NCBI GenBank assembly: GCA_903846555.1
Contig: CAINBI010000005.1
Coordinates: 1 to 64,000, forward strand
DNA length: 64,000 bases
DNA from: an uncultured Pseudomonadota bacterium
Lineage (GTDB): Bacteria; Pseudomonadota; Gammaproteobacteria; Burkholderiales; Methylophilaceae
Direction: 5' to 3'
Below are positions 47,795-58,000 of the stretch, in pieces. The position numbers and the translations under genes were made by a program. Position 1 is the first letter of the stretch; each line of letters opens with the position of its first letter. Under the pieces are notes generated by a model that saw only the letters and a program-made list of their open reading frames with translations, searched no databases and had not been told where the DNA came from.

Positions 47795-48346
47795 CTAAAC
47801 CTTGTTTTTTAACGCTTTCGCCAGCGAGTGAACCGCGCGCGAACAGTGCGTTTTAACGCTACCGCCTGAGCAGCCCATCACTGCGGCCGTTTCAGCCACT
47901 CCCAACTCCTCCCAATAACGCAATATAAAGGCTTCTCGTTGACGTGCAGGTAACTTTTCTAAGGCACGCTCAACCAGTTGAATGGTTTGACTGCGCACAA
48001 GTTGAGCGGATGGCTCATCACTACCATCCTCAACATCAATCGTTTCTAGCGGATCACGCTCATCGCCATTTTCAGCACTGCCGCCAAATGAAGATAATAA
48101 AGTGGTCCATAGGTTGCGTACTTTTTGCCTACGCCAATAATCGCGCATGGTATTTTGCAAAATACGCTGAAAAAGCATAGGGAACTCTGCCGTTGTCTTG
48201 TCAGCGTATTTAATTGCCAGCTTCATCATCGCATCTTGTACGATATCCAGCGCGGCATGATCGTCGCGCACGGCATAAGCTGTCTGCTTAAATGCCCGAC
48301 GCTCTATTGATTCAAGGAAATCTGAAAGTTCTTTAGCTGTTGCCAT
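47795..48346 (-). CDS. ECF-type RNA polymerase sigma factor
   Basis: The 183-residue product has sigma region 2 (ALDIVQDAMMKLAIKYAD and FQRILQNTMRDYWRRQKVR) and region 4 (LPARQREAFILRYWEELGVA then a helix-turn-helix with GGSVKTHCSRAVHSL). An acidic linker of about 45 residues joins them. It is followed by DUF3619 and DUF3106 genes, the standard Betaproteobacterial trio. The regulon is unknown. Confidence 0.92.
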   Translation of the reverse strand: MATAKELSDFLESIERRAFKQTAYAVRDDHAALDIVQDAMMKLAIKYADKTTAEFPMLFQRILQNTMRDYWRRQKVRNLWTTLLSSFGGSAENGDERDPLETIDVEDGSDEPSAQLVRSQTIQLVERALEKLPARQREAFILRYWEELGVAETAAVMGCSGGSVKTHCSRAVHSLAKALKNKV

Positions 48347-48511
48347 TGTTAAATGCGATTACCATGATGCTCATTTATTATTCAATAGCTAAAAAATTAG
48401 CTAAGACCTTGAAAGCCTGCTTAATTGTCGATGAAGTATATCAGGTTTACATTTTGCACTAATGCCCAAGGTTAGATACAATCATAGCAATTCAATCGCT
48501 GAGTATATCGC

Positions 48512-48739
48512 ATGTGGAAATACATTTTCTTCGGGCTTATCATCTGGCTTGGTATTTATGTATTCAAGCAAAAACGGGCTCAATCTAACACACCAAAAAC
48601 CAATGACACCCCTGAAGCTGCTGATAAGGTAGAAGATATGGTGCAATGTGCCACTTGTGCTGTGCATTTACCTCGATCAGAAGCTTTTTTAGTTGGCGGT
48701 ACTTTTTATTGTAGCAAAGCACATGTTCAAAGCAAATGA
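48512..48739 (+). CDS. PP0621-family small protein
   Basis: The 75-residue product has one N-terminal membrane helix (MWKYIFFGLIIWLGIYVF) and a C-terminal domain with MVQCATCAVHLPRSEAF and GTFYCSKAHVQ, whose cysteines probably bind a metal. It matches the PP0621 family that precedes pilS in many Beta- and Gammaproteobacteria. The function is unknown. It overlaps the next gene by four bases (ATGA). Confidence 0.9.
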   Translation: MWKYIFFGLIIWLGIYVFKQKRAQSNTPKTNDTPEAADKVEDMVQCATCAVHLPRSEAFLVGGTFYCSKAHVQSK

Positions 48740-50412
48740 GTTTTTTTAACTTCTCTCCAAAAGCAGATTTATTAGGTCACGGTAAATTATCGACACCGCA
48801 ACATAGCCAACCGCTACGAGTGCACGCGATTAATGTACTCAACCTCTTTCGCTTCAGCCTTAGTCTACTTTTTATTTTTGCTTACATTTTCTTGGGTAAA
48901 GAATATTTTTTTGATAAAGGTGATGCACTACTGTTTTTTAAGGCATCTAGTACCTACTTGCTGTTTAGCGTTGCAATACTGCTCATCAGCCTACTTAAAT
49001 CAGCCCCGCATAGAATTGCACTGCCGTTGCAAGTGATCATCGATATTGCTTTCATCATCTTACTCATGTTTTTTGCTGGCGGCATTCAGAGCGGCTTAGG
49101 GCTTTTTCTCATCGTAATTATTGTCACTGCCAGTCTGGTGAGTAATGGCCGCTTAGCCTTATTCTATGCGGCTATTGCCACCATAGGCTTATTACTAGAA
49201 CAAAGTTATCGAATGATAGTAGGGGGCTTATCTGCTACCGCTTATACACAACCAGTAATATTAAGTGTGAGTTGTTTTGCCACTGCTGGGCTAGCCTATA
49301 GCTTGGTAAAACGCATGCATCGAAGCGAAGCGCTGGCTTCTGCACGCGGCATTGATTATGAAAATTTGGAACAAGTGAATGCGCTTATTACCCAGGAAAT
49401 GCAAGATGGTGTGATTGTGATAGACAAGGATCTAAATATTCGCCACTTCAATATGCGTGCTGCCTCCCTATTATCTTTACCAAAAAAGAATACCAACGCC
49501 ATGACCTTATTGAATAGTGCCCCTGAAATCGCGGCTAAATTTAATGGCTGGATGAACGGTGAAGATGCGCTGAACAACACCATCATATCGCTTGCTAATC
49601 GAGAGTTAAAGCTTCGATTTATGCCACTCAATCAACCGCAAGACTCACTCACTGACGGTCAACCCTTAAGCCGTGACTTAGTTCAAAACCACAATCTGGG
49701 TGCTGTCATCTTTATTCAAGACTGGAGCCAGATACAATCCATTGCACAACAGGCGAAATTAGCGGCTCTGGGTAGATTAACCGCGAATATCGCGCATGAA
49801 ATCCGCAATCCACTCAGTGCGATTAGTCATGCAAGCCAGCTACTGCAAGAAGATGAAGTGTCTGGTTCTACAGCGCGAATTTTACAAATTATTGAAGATA
49901 ATATTCAGCGTATCGACCAAATCATTAAGGATGTACTTGAGCTAAACAGGCGCGACCGTACGCACCAAGAGCAGATTGATTTGAGCAAGTTTTTACCTGA
50001 TTTTTATAGCCAGTTTTGTGCGGTTCAAAAATTGGCCACTTCAAACTTTCAATTAGAACCATGCTTGCAAACCCGAATTATTGCCTTCGACCAGCGCCAC
50101 TTAACGCAAATCTTATGGAATCTTTGCAAAAATGGCTGGGAGCACAGCCAAAAACAAAGCAATAGCCTAAGATTACGCTGCCTTAAAATCGACAATAACA
50201 GCTTAAACATTGAAGTAGTAGATGATGGGGCTGGCTTAGCGCAATTAGATAGCAGTAAATTATTTGAACCGTTTTACACCACAAAAAAAACGGGTACTGG
50301 CTTAGGACTTTACATTTCACGAGAGTTAGCTATAGCCAATGGTGCGAACCTAGAATATCAGTCGCGCCCTCAAGCCAGCGTGTTTATCATCCATCTCAAA
50401 ACTTTGAATTAA
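48736..50412 (+). CDS. pilS: Sensor histidine kinase PilS-like
   Basis: PilS senses pilin levels in the membrane and controls the PilR regulator. The 558-residue product has six predicted membrane helices (about residues 37-195), a PAS domain (about 212-335), the phosphoacceptor His354 in NIAHEIRNPLSAISHASQLL, and an ATPase domain with DDGAGL and GTGLGLYISREL. It overlaps the PP0621 gene and lies 18 bases before pilR. Confidence 0.92.
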   Translation: MSFFNFSPKADLLGHGKLSTPQHSQPLRVHAINVLNLFRFSLSLLFIFAYIFLGKEYFFDKGDALLFFKASSTYLLFSVAILLISLLKSAPHRIALPLQVIIDIAFIILLMFFAGGIQSGLGLFLIVIIVTASLVSNGRLALFYAAIATIGLLLEQSYRMIVGGLSATAYTQPVILSVSCFATAGLAYSLVKRMHRSEALASARGIDYENLEQVNALITQEMQDGVIVIDKDLNIRHFNMRAASLLSLPKKNTNAMTLLNSAPEIAAKFNGWMNGEDALNNTIISLANRELKLRFMPLNQPQDSLTDGQPLSRDLVQNHNLGAVIFIQDWSQIQSIAQQAKLAALGRLTANIAHEIRNPLSAISHASQLLQEDEVSGSTARILQIIEDNIQRIDQIIKDVLELNRRDRTHQEQIDLSKFLPDFYSQFCAVQKLATSNFQLEPCLQTRIIAFDQRHLTQILWNLCKNGWEHSQKQSNSLRLRCLKIDNNSLNIEVVDDGAGLAQLDSSKLFEPFYTTKKTGTGLGLYISRELAIANGANLEYQSRPQASVFIIHLKTLN

Positions 50413-50429
50413 TAAGGGCATAATAGCGC

Positions 50430-51827
50430 ATGACTCAAAAACCAACATGCCTAATCGTCGATGATGAAACTGACATTCGCGAGCTGCTAACGATGACCTT
50501 AGATCGGATGGATATTGAAACTTTCAGTGCCAGTAGTGTTGACGAAGCAAAATCACTGCTCAAGCAACGCCAATATGAGCTGTGCCTCACCGACATGCAT
50601 ATGCCTGATGGCTCAGGCTTAGATTTAGTGCATTACATCAGCGAATTTTATGCTGGCTTACCTGTTGCCGTGATAACCGCACACGCCAGCGCAGAAAACG
50701 CAGTATCTGCCTTAAAAGCCGGGGCCTTTGACTACTTAAGCAAACCCATTTCTTTAAAGCAATTGCGCCCCGTGATTGAGTTTGCGCTCAAGCTACCTAC
50801 ACAATCTAGCGATAATGCCATCAACACGCTAGAGATGATAGGCGAGTCCGAACCCATTCAGTATGTACGCGGCATGATTGCTAAGTTAGCGCGTAGCCAA
50901 GCGCCGGTGTATATCAGCGGTGAATCTGGCAGCGGCAAAGAACTCGCGGCTAAACTGGTGCATAAGAATAGCTCGCGAGCCGAAGGTGCTTTTATTGCCG
51001 TAAATTGTGGTGCAATTCCTGAAAACTTAATGGAAAGTGAGTTCTTTGGCTACAAAAAAGGTGCATTTACTGGAGCTCATCAAGACAAAGAAGGCCTGTT
51101 TCAGGCGGCTAGTGGCGGCACTTTATTTCTGGATGAAGTTGCGGACTTACCACTCGCCATGCAAGTGAAATTATTGCGTGCCATTCAGGAAAAAAAAGTA
51201 CGCATGGTGGGCAGCACCAATGAAGACGCCGTAGATGTGCGTATTATTAGCGCCACACATAAAAACTTAAGTGAAATGATGGATGCCGGATTGTTTAGGC
51301 AAGACTTATATTATCGGCTCAACGTGATTCAACTCAAAATGCCAGCTTTACGCGACCGCCCCAGTGACATTCCATTATTGACCAAGGTATTAATGACCAA
51401 GCTTTGTTCCAGTATGAACATTACTGAACCCCTCATCGATAGCGCAACGCAGGCCTACATCTCAAAGCTACAGTTTCCAGGCAATGTACGCGAGCTAGAG
51501 AATATGCTAGAGCGCGCGCTGGCGATGTGTGACGGGCAAACCATCACCCTTGATGACTTAATGCATCAAGATGAGCTTAAGGGTAATTCGGCGTTAAGCC
51601 GTTTAGAAAGACTGTCGTTTGACCCTGATCAGTCACCAGAAATAAGCTTATCAGCCTATCTTGAAGACATTGAAAAAAGAGCGATTATCAATGCTTTAAA
51701 TAAATCGAATAATAATAAAACCGCTGCCGCAAAATTATTGGGGGTCAGCTTCCGAACCTTGCGCTATCGATTGGCTAAACTAGGGTTGTCTAAAGATAAT
51801 GATGCTGATATTGATGACGATCATTGA
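50430..51827 (+). CDS. pilR: Sigma-54-dependent response regulator PilR
   Basis: PilR activates sigma-54 promoters, classically that of the major pilin. The 465-residue product has a receiver domain with Asp55 (CLTDMHMPDGSG), an AAA+ domain with Walker A GESGSGK at 164-170 and the sigma-54 contact loop GAFTGA at 211-216, and a Fis-type helix-turn-helix (NNNKTAAAKLLGVSFRTLRY). It pairs with pilS upstream. Confidence 0.93.
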   Translation: MTQKPTCLIVDDETDIRELLTMTLDRMDIETFSASSVDEAKSLLKQRQYELCLTDMHMPDGSGLDLVHYISEFYAGLPVAVITAHASAENAVSALKAGAFDYLSKPISLKQLRPVIEFALKLPTQSSDNAINTLEMIGESEPIQYVRGMIAKLARSQAPVYISGESGSGKELAAKLVHKNSSRAEGAFIAVNCGAIPENLMESEFFGYKKGAFTGAHQDKEGLFQAASGGTLFLDEVADLPLAMQVKLLRAIQEKKVRMVGSTNEDAVDVRIISATHKNLSEMMDAGLFRQDLYYRLNVIQLKMPALRDRPSDIPLLTKVLMTKLCSSMNITEPLIDSATQAYISKLQFPGNVRELENMLERALAMCDGQTITLDDLMHQDELKGNSALSRLERLSFDPDQSPEISLSAYLEDIEKRAIINALNKSNNNKTAAAKLLGVSFRTLRYRLAKLGLSKDNDADIDDDH

Positions 51828-51835
51828 TTAACGCT

Positions 51836-51865
51836 CAACTAATTGAAGCTCAAGCAATTGAGCCT
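51836..51865 (+). repeat. Imperfect 15-base tandem repeat
   Basis: The units CAACTAATTGAAGCT and CAAGCAATTGAGCCT follow each other directly after the pilR stop and just outside the large inverted repeat. They may be a chance product of slippage; I see no function. Confidence 0.5.
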
Positions 51866-51943
51866 CAATGCGGTTTATATTTCATGCCTCTATACTATTT
51901 TCAGCTTAGGTGGTACAGGAAACGCCAAGCATAGCCATTTACT

Positions 51944-51965
51944 GTGGAGCGGCGCCTCGCCGCGA
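51944..51965 (+). repeat. REP-like hairpin 1
   Basis: GTGGAGCGG followed by CGCCTCGCCGCGA forms a GC-rich stem (GCGGCG with CGCCGC, loop of three). The GTGG/GTAGG foot before the stem is the layout of REP sequences mobilised by RAYT transposases. Confidence 0.75.
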
Positions 51966-51992
51966 TGGTGACGGTGAAAGTTGCGCCATTTT

Positions 51993-52015
51993 TCGCGGCG
52001 AGGCGCCGCTCCTAC
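51993..52015 (-). repeat. REP-like hairpin 2
   Basis: This is the inverse of REP 1: on the minus strand it reads GTAGGAGCGG then CGCCTCGCCGCGA. Together with REP 1 it makes a BIME-like inverted pair separated by about 27 bases. Confidence 0.8.
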
Positions 52016-52084
52016 GGATGGAGTTGTGGTGACTGAGAATTGTTCATAGGCATGTTATATTTAACGAGCGTTAGCCAACAAGGC

Positions 52085-53086
52085 TTAACTGAACACCAAT
52101 ACTAAATAAGTAATATACATCGCACCATTTACCAGCAAATGCCACACTCTAATGCCGCCTTTTGCCACCAAATAACGCAACCAAATCGCTGCAATCAAGG
52201 TCATGGCAATCCCTAACACCACCTCCTGTCGCGGTGCCCACGGTGTGAGCATAATGCCGATTGCCGGTAACAAAGTACCCTGAAACACCATTGCCCCAGT
52301 AATGTTACCAAAGGCTAAAGTATCTTTGCCTTTGCGTATCCATAAAATGCTGTTCACTTTTTCTGGCAACTCTGTGGCAATTGGAATAATCAATAGAGAT
52401 AACAATAAGGCTGAAATGCCAATAATATGTGCTGCCGCTTCAACGCCGTTAATAAAACCTTTGGCACCGGCAATCAACAAAGCGACACCCAAAATCAACT
52501 GTAGCACAATGACGATCATGTTATTTGGCAAGCCCACTTTACACAAAAACATATCGCTACCCGCTTCGGTTGCGTGGCCATCTGCTACCAGCGCTTTTGA
52601 AGCATTCAACGTCATCATCACGTAAACAAAATAAATCAGCACCATGCAAGCGCTAATGCCGTAGCGCACGATTGACAGCGTGTGTGGCACATACATCGCA
52701 ACGGCGGCAAAACTAAAAGCCATGATGAAAAAATTCAAGTCGCGCGTTAGCCCAGTGTGTTCTGGTCGTAAATGGCCTTGCGTACCGCGACGCTTCCAGA
52801 CAGAAATTGCCATTAAAGAAATTGAAAGCGTGGCCAACATCAGCGGTGCGCCTAAGATTGAGCCCACACCAATTTCTTCGTTAGTGGCTGCGTTTGTTGT
52901 TCCCGCCATCAATGCCAACAAAGGCACCATCGTTTCTGGTAATGCCGTTCCTACTGCGGCAAATAGCGAGCCTGTTACACCTTCTGAAATACCCAGCTTT
53001 TCGCCTAAATGCTCCAGCGCATTGGTAAACACCTCTGCTGCAATTAAAATGACAATCAGCATCAAAAATAGTTGAAAAAATACCAT
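52085..53086 (-). CDS. Sodium/calcium exchanger-family protein
   Basis: The roughly 333-residue product has ten or eleven predicted membrane helices and two Na_Ca_ex repeats: GSLFAAVGTALPETMVPLLA and LLSLLIIPIATELPEKVNSIL, each with the Pro-Glu pair of the ion site. It probably exchanges calcium or another cation for sodium or protons. I start it at 53086, where AAGGA lies nine bases upstream; the frame is open to 53185 but the added residues are unlike the family. It is divergent from ampD. Confidence 0.88.
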   Translation of the reverse strand: MVFFQLFLMLIVILIAAEVFTNALEHLGEKLGISEGVTGSLFAAVGTALPETMVPLLALMAGTTNAATNEEIGVGSILGAPLMLATLSISLMAISVWKRRGTQGHLRPEHTGLTRDLNFFIMAFSFAAVAMYVPHTLSIVRYGISACMVLIYFVYVMMTLNASKALVADGHATEAGSDMFLCKVGLPNNMIVIVLQLILGVALLIAGAKGFINGVEAAAHIIGISALLLSLLIIPIATELPEKVNSILWIRKGKDTLAFGNITGAMVFQGTLLPAIGIMLTPWAPRQEVVLGIAMTLIAAIWLRYLVAKGGIRVWHLLVNGAMYITYLVLVFS

Positions 53087-53230
53087 CTCGTTTTTTCCTT
53101 GGGTTAATGATTCAGACAGATTGATTGAAATTTTGTAATGACACGATTTTATCGGATTATTGCGATATATAACGCAATATATCACTAAAATTTTTTGTAT
53201 AAAATACGTTTTCGCATAAAATCAGCCATT

Positions 53231-53773
53231 ATGAACCTACATGCTATTGATAAAGCTGGCTTTGCGCTGAACGCCCAGTTTATTGCATCGCCCAATTTTG
53301 ACGCGCGCCCAGAAAACGAGCTTAGCCTAATTGTGATTCATAATATCAGTCTGCCGCCCAGCCAATATGGCGGCAAGGGGATTATTGAATTATTTACCAA
53401 TCAACTCAATCCAGACGAGCATCCATACTACGCAGACATCTACACCCAAAAGGTCTCAGCGCACTTCTTGATTAGGCGTCATGGCGAACTGATACAGTTG
53501 GTCTCCTGCTTAAACCGCGCCTGGCATGCAGGAGTTTCTCATTGGCAAAACCGTGAACGTTGTAACGACTTCTCGGTCGGAATAGAGCTTGAAGGTTCTG
53601 ACTTTGATGCATTCGAACCTGCGCAATACCAAACACTCAAAAGTTTGATTGCATCACTTAGCAGCACCTACCCAATACAGGCTATAGTAGGGCACTCTGA
53701 TATTGCCCTAGGGCGGAAAACTGACCCAGGACCTTATTTCGATTGGCAACAGATTGAAACTAAAAGGTTTTAA
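53231..53773 (+). CDS. ampD: 1,6-Anhydro-N-acetylmuramyl-L-alanine amidase AmpD
   Basis: AmpD removes the peptide from recycled anhydromuropeptides in the cytoplasm and so limits AmpC beta-lactamase induction. The roughly 180-residue product has the zinc ligands in VIHNISLPP and VGHSDIALGRKTDPGPYFDW and the RAWHAGVSHW motif. I start at the ATG at 53231, which matches family length; the frame is open upstream to 53195. In Betaproteobacteria ampD often follows pilR; here the exchanger and left inverted repeat lie between. Confidence 0.93.
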   Translation: MNLHAIDKAGFALNAQFIASPNFDARPENELSLIVIHNISLPPSQYGGKGIIELFTNQLNPDEHPYYADIYTQKVSAHFLIRRHGELIQLVSCLNRAWHAGVSHWQNRERCNDFSVGIELEGSDFDAFEPAQYQTLKSLIASLSSTYPIQAIVGHSDIALGRKTDPGPYFDWQQIETKRF

Positions 53774-53827
53774 ATACAAGAATCTTTCAATACCAAAATC
53801 TTTAAATACTGAAAATATTTTATAAAA

Positions 53828-54916
53828 ATGAAAAAAAACGCCCCTCTGCTGCTAGTTGCCATTCTCTCTATTTTACTGTCGGCTTGCAGCGCCAAAGATA
53901 CCGCTAAAGATAAAAAAGAGAGTGAGAAAAATACTCAAAAACCAACACTAGTCACCGTCACGCAAGTAAAAAATCAAGCAATTGAAATCACGGAGCAAGC
54001 CGTCGGTTCGCTTGAAGGACTCACCAACCCCACGTTATCGGCTGAAGTGGCTGCGCGCGTGATTAAAATACATGTCAACACAGGGCAGTCGGTCAAGCAA
54101 GGCCAACTCATCGCCACATTAGATGCCTCAGATTTTGGTATGCAGCGGTTGGAGGCTCAGGCTGAAGTTGCGCGAATCGAGGCGCTGTTAGCCAATCAGT
54201 CTAAAATGGTTGAACGCAATCAAGCCTTGGTCAACAAAAAATTTATCTCACAAAATGCGGTAGATAACGACATGTCGCAGCAAAACGCTTTAAAAGAGCA
54301 GCTTGCTGGCGCCAAGGCGCGCGTGGGCAGCATCAATCACAACAGTACCAAAACTAAAATTTTTGCCCCCGCTAGCGGCAATGTAGAGAAAAAACTGGTA
54401 GATGATGGCGAGTTTCTACGCATAGGCGACCCGATAGTGCTGATTGTTTCTAAACAACGCTTACGCGCGCACTTACCTTTTCCGGAACATATCGGCGCAA
54501 AACTCAAGATCGGCTTAAAAGTACGCCTTAGCACACCCACCAGTGACAAAACCGTTGTAGCCGTGATTCATGAATTAAAACCCATGATTACCGAAGGCAG
54601 TCGCACGCTGGATGTCATTGCCGATGTGTTTGATGCTGCTGGCTGGCAGCCGGGCGCAAGCGTCACGGGGACGGTGATTTTAGGCGACGAGCCAGCAGCA
54701 GCGATGGTGCCTGAACAAAGTGTGGTGCTACGACCTGCGGGTGAAGTGGTCTATGTGGTGCGCAATAAGCTTGCCTATCAAGCCATAGTAACAACAGGGT
54801 TACGCCAAAATGGCATGGTTGAATTGCTGTCGGGCATCAATGCTGGCGATACGATCGTGGTCGATGGCGCAGGGTTCTTAACGGATAAAACAATGGTTAA
54901 AGTGAGCCCTAAATAA
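53828..54916 (+). CDS. RND efflux periplasmic adaptor (membrane fusion lipoprotein)
   Basis: The 362-residue product has a lipoprotein signal with lipobox LSAC (Cys20), a barrel-sandwich domain split around a helical hairpin (residues about 65-200) and beta-barrel and membrane-proximal domains after it. It would bridge the inner membrane pump encoded next to an outer membrane channel. It starts 54 bases after ampD; the pump gene follows after a 152-base gap holding a palindromic repeat. Confidence 0.92.
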   Translation: MKKNAPLLLVAILSILLSACSAKDTAKDKKESEKNTQKPTLVTVTQVKNQAIEITEQAVGSLEGLTNPTLSAEVAARVIKIHVNTGQSVKQGQLIATLDASDFGMQRLEAQAEVARIEALLANQSKMVERNQALVNKKFISQNAVDNDMSQQNALKEQLAGAKARVGSINHNSTKTKIFAPASGNVEKKLVDDGEFLRIGDPIVLIVSKQRLRAHLPFPEHIGAKLKIGLKVRLSTPTSDKTVVAVIHELKPMITEGSRTLDVIADVFDAAGWQPGASVTGTVILGDEPAAAMVPEQSVVLRPAGEVVYVVRNKLAYQAIVTTGLRQNGMVELLSGINAGDTIVVDGAGFLTDKTMVKVSPK

Positions 54917-54931
54917 TACTCAAGTTCCATT

Positions 54932-54998
54932 ATTCTGTGCATAGCGAAGAATCCAGATAACTTGTGAATTGCAATAGATTCTTCGCTATGCTCAGAAT
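54932..54998 (+). repeat. Long-arm palindromic repeat in the RND operon
   Basis: Arms 54932-54953 and 54977-54998 are 22 bases long and complementary except at one position; the core of each is GCATAGCGAAGAATC or its complement. The loop is 23 bases. Translated, arms of this kind give RHSEHSEESI- or ILSIAKNLL-like peptides, a well-known sign of a dispersed repeat in many genomes. It sits between the adaptor and pump genes, where it may affect transcript stability. Confidence 0.85.
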
Positions 54999-55068
54999 GA
55001 CGGTTCTCATGGGAAATATTCGCTGAAGAAACATCCATAATTTAAAGAAGCAACACCAAAAACTAAAC

Positions 55069-58000
55069 ATGACCTTGCCTGAACTCTCTATCAAACGCCA
55101 CGTCCTCGCGTGGATGTTATCTGCCGTTATTGTGCTGTTTGGCATTATTGCCTATCAAAAAATCGGGGTTGATCGCGTTCCGTCTATCGACTTTCCAGTC
55201 ATTATGATTAACACCACCTTGCGCGGTGCCGACCCAGACGTGGTAGATACCAGCATTACCAGTATCATCGAATCTGCGATTAACACCACGCCTGGTATTG
55301 AGCATATTCAATCGGCATCCTCGCCTGGGGTGTCTAGCATTAGCATTACTTTTGCGCTCAATAAAAATATTGATGTGGCTTATAGCGAAGTGCAATCTAA
55401 GGTTAATCAAGTATTAAAGCGCTTACCCACTGATACCGACCCGCCCATTATTCAAAAAGTGGACACCAATGCATCGCCCGTGATTTGGCTGGCATTAAGT
55501 GGTGACCGCACCGTTCAGCAGCTGAATTTATACGCGACTAATATTCTAAAAAAGAAATTTGAAACTATCAGTGGCGTAGGCGAAGTGACGCTCGGCGGGC
55601 GGCGCGACCGCGTGATTCGCGTGAATATTTTGCCTGAACGCATGGCCGCTTATAAGCTCACCGCCACTGATTTAATTAGCGCCTTTAATCGTGAACATGT
55701 GCAGCTACCCGGCGGATTTTTAGTCAGCGCCCAAGCCGAACAACTACTCAAGCTAGATCTTGAGTTTCACAAAACCAAAGAACTGGCAGATTTGGTGGTA
55801 GCCACAAAACTGGGTGTCTCTATCCGTTTAAAAGATATTGCCAGCATTGAAGACGGCATTACCGATAATCGGCAGGTTGCGCGTTACAACGGCAAGCCGA
55901 CGGTGGGCATCGGCATGGTGAAAATTGCCAACGCCAACACGATGGACATTATCAATGAAGTCGAACGCCGACTTGAAACCGATATTCGACCTAACTTACC
56001 GCCGGGCGTGAAACTGGAAATTTCGACTAACGACGGTATTTTCATTCACCAACTGGTCGCCTCGCTTAAAGAACACTTGGTAGAAGGCACGCTATTTGCT
56101 GCACTCATTGTTTTGATTTTTATGCGGTCTTTTAGCTCCACGCTGATGATCTGTTTAGAGATTCCAGTGTCGCTACTGGGGGCCATTGCCGTGATGTATT
56201 TTTCTGGCTACACCTTCAACAGCATGACCTTGCTGGCTTTGCTAATGCTGATTGGCGTGGTGGTGGATGATGCCATTGTCGTGCGCGAAAGTATATTAAG
56301 ACACATGTCTGGCGAAACCAGCTCGGCATTCAGTGCGGTAGATTTCAGCAACCCGCAAGCCGTGGCGGCATTTCGCAACCAAGCAACCACTTTAGGCAGC
56401 AACGAGGTGGTGTTCGCCGTGATGGCATCTTCCGCATCTCTGGTCTGCATATTCGCCCCAGTGATTTTTATGGATGGCATTATCGGCATGTTTTTTAAAT
56501 CATTTGCCGTGGTTGTTACTTTTGGCGTACTGGTTTCACTGCTAGTTTCACTGACACTTACGCCTATGCTGTGCTCGCGCTACCTCAGTATCAAACCCAC
56601 AGAAAATGCGCTTTACAAAGCCGTTGGTCGTGTTTTGGCGGGTATGGAAAATGCCTACAAAAAGTTATTGATCAGCACCCTTAACCATCGTGGTTTGGTA
56701 TTGCTTTTAACCTTGATATTCGTCGCTTTTTCTGGTTATTACTCACTCAAATATGTAGAAAAAGATTTTGTGCCTGAAACAGATGAAGGCAGTTTTAGCA
56801 TCAATGTAAAAACACCGCTCGGCTCTAGTTTAAATTACACCGACTCTCGCCTGAAGTTGGTCGAAGCCACCATTGCCAGCCACTCGAATGAGGTGGCAAG
56901 CTACTTCGCCACCATAGGCACAGGCTCGCGTGGGCAAGTGAATCAGGGCAATGTGAATGTGCGTTTAAAACCAAAAGAACAGCGCCACAAGAGCCAGCAA
57001 ACGCTGATTAAAGACCTGAAAAAAGAGTTGAATAACATTCCTGGCGTGCGGGCCATTCCATCGCCAACGTCCATCGTACGCGGTCAACGTTCTGAAAAAC
57101 TGCAATTCAACCTCACTGGCACTAACTTGCAAGAAATCGGCCGCATATCTCAACTGTTGCAACAATCCCTGAGTAGCCATGCCGACATCGGCAAAGTAGA
57201 TCTGGACGTACAGTTAGATTTACCGCAACTCACTATGCGCATAGACCGCGCAAGAGCCGCAACACTGGGTTTAACGGCCAACGACATCGCCACCGCTGTT
57301 TCGCTATATGCCGGCGGCATCAATGTGGCAAAATACAATGAAGCCAATGGCGATGGTCAGCGCTACGATATTCGCCTGAAGGTCCGTGAAGGCGAGTTAA
57401 AAAACACCACCGATTTAAACAAAATCTATCTGCGTAGCACTAGCGGTGAATTGGTGCGTTTAGATGCCGTTGCCAGCTTCAACAAAGAGCTAGGCGCAGC
57501 GGTCATCGGTCGCTACGACTTACAGTATGCGGCCAACTTTTACGCTAACCCCAATGTAGCGTTGGGTGATGCAGTCGATTTAGTCAAAGCGACCGCCGCC
57601 AAACTGGTGCCGCCAGACTACACATTAAAATTGACAGGTCAGGCAGAAGAATTCGGCAAAACCTTAAAGAATATGAAGTTTGTATTTTCACTAGGGTTTG
57701 TGTTGCTGTACATGGTGCTAGCGAGCCAGTTCAACTCATTTATCCAGCCTTTCATCATCATGCTCGCCCAGCCGCTCGCCATTATCGGCGGCCTTATCGC
57801 GCTGTTAATCACTGGCAATACGCTAAACATTTACTCTATGATAGGCTTGGTGTTGCTGATAGGCTTAGTCGCCAAAAACTCGATTTTGCTGGTTGATTTA
57901 ACGAATCAACTGGTAGAAAAAGGCGCCGACATTAACGATGCGCTCAAAGAGGCATGCCCAATCAGGCTACGCCCAGTGGTCATGACTTCGCTGACCATTA

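Larger units (their letters stand above)
51885..52057 (+). repeat. Large inverted repeat, left copy (with two REP-like hairpins)
   Basis: On the reverse strand this segment aligns along its length with 58167-58287. The outer 56 bases match with one mismatch and the inner 26 bases match with one mismatch (TAACATGC to TCTCAGT). The left copy has about 50 extra bases because it holds two REP-like hairpins in opposite orientation where the right copy has one. It lies between pilR and the exchanger gene. Confidence 0.9.

Noticed and set aside
52085-53185. Longer 366-residue start for the exchanger
   Set aside because: The extra 33 residues are unlike a membrane exporter N-terminus, and a good ribosome site precedes the ATG at 53086.
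54778-55145. Two short minus-strand frames with HSEHSEESI and ILSIAKNLL peptides
   Set aside because: These are translations of the palindromic repeat at 54932-54998, a known source of false proteins.
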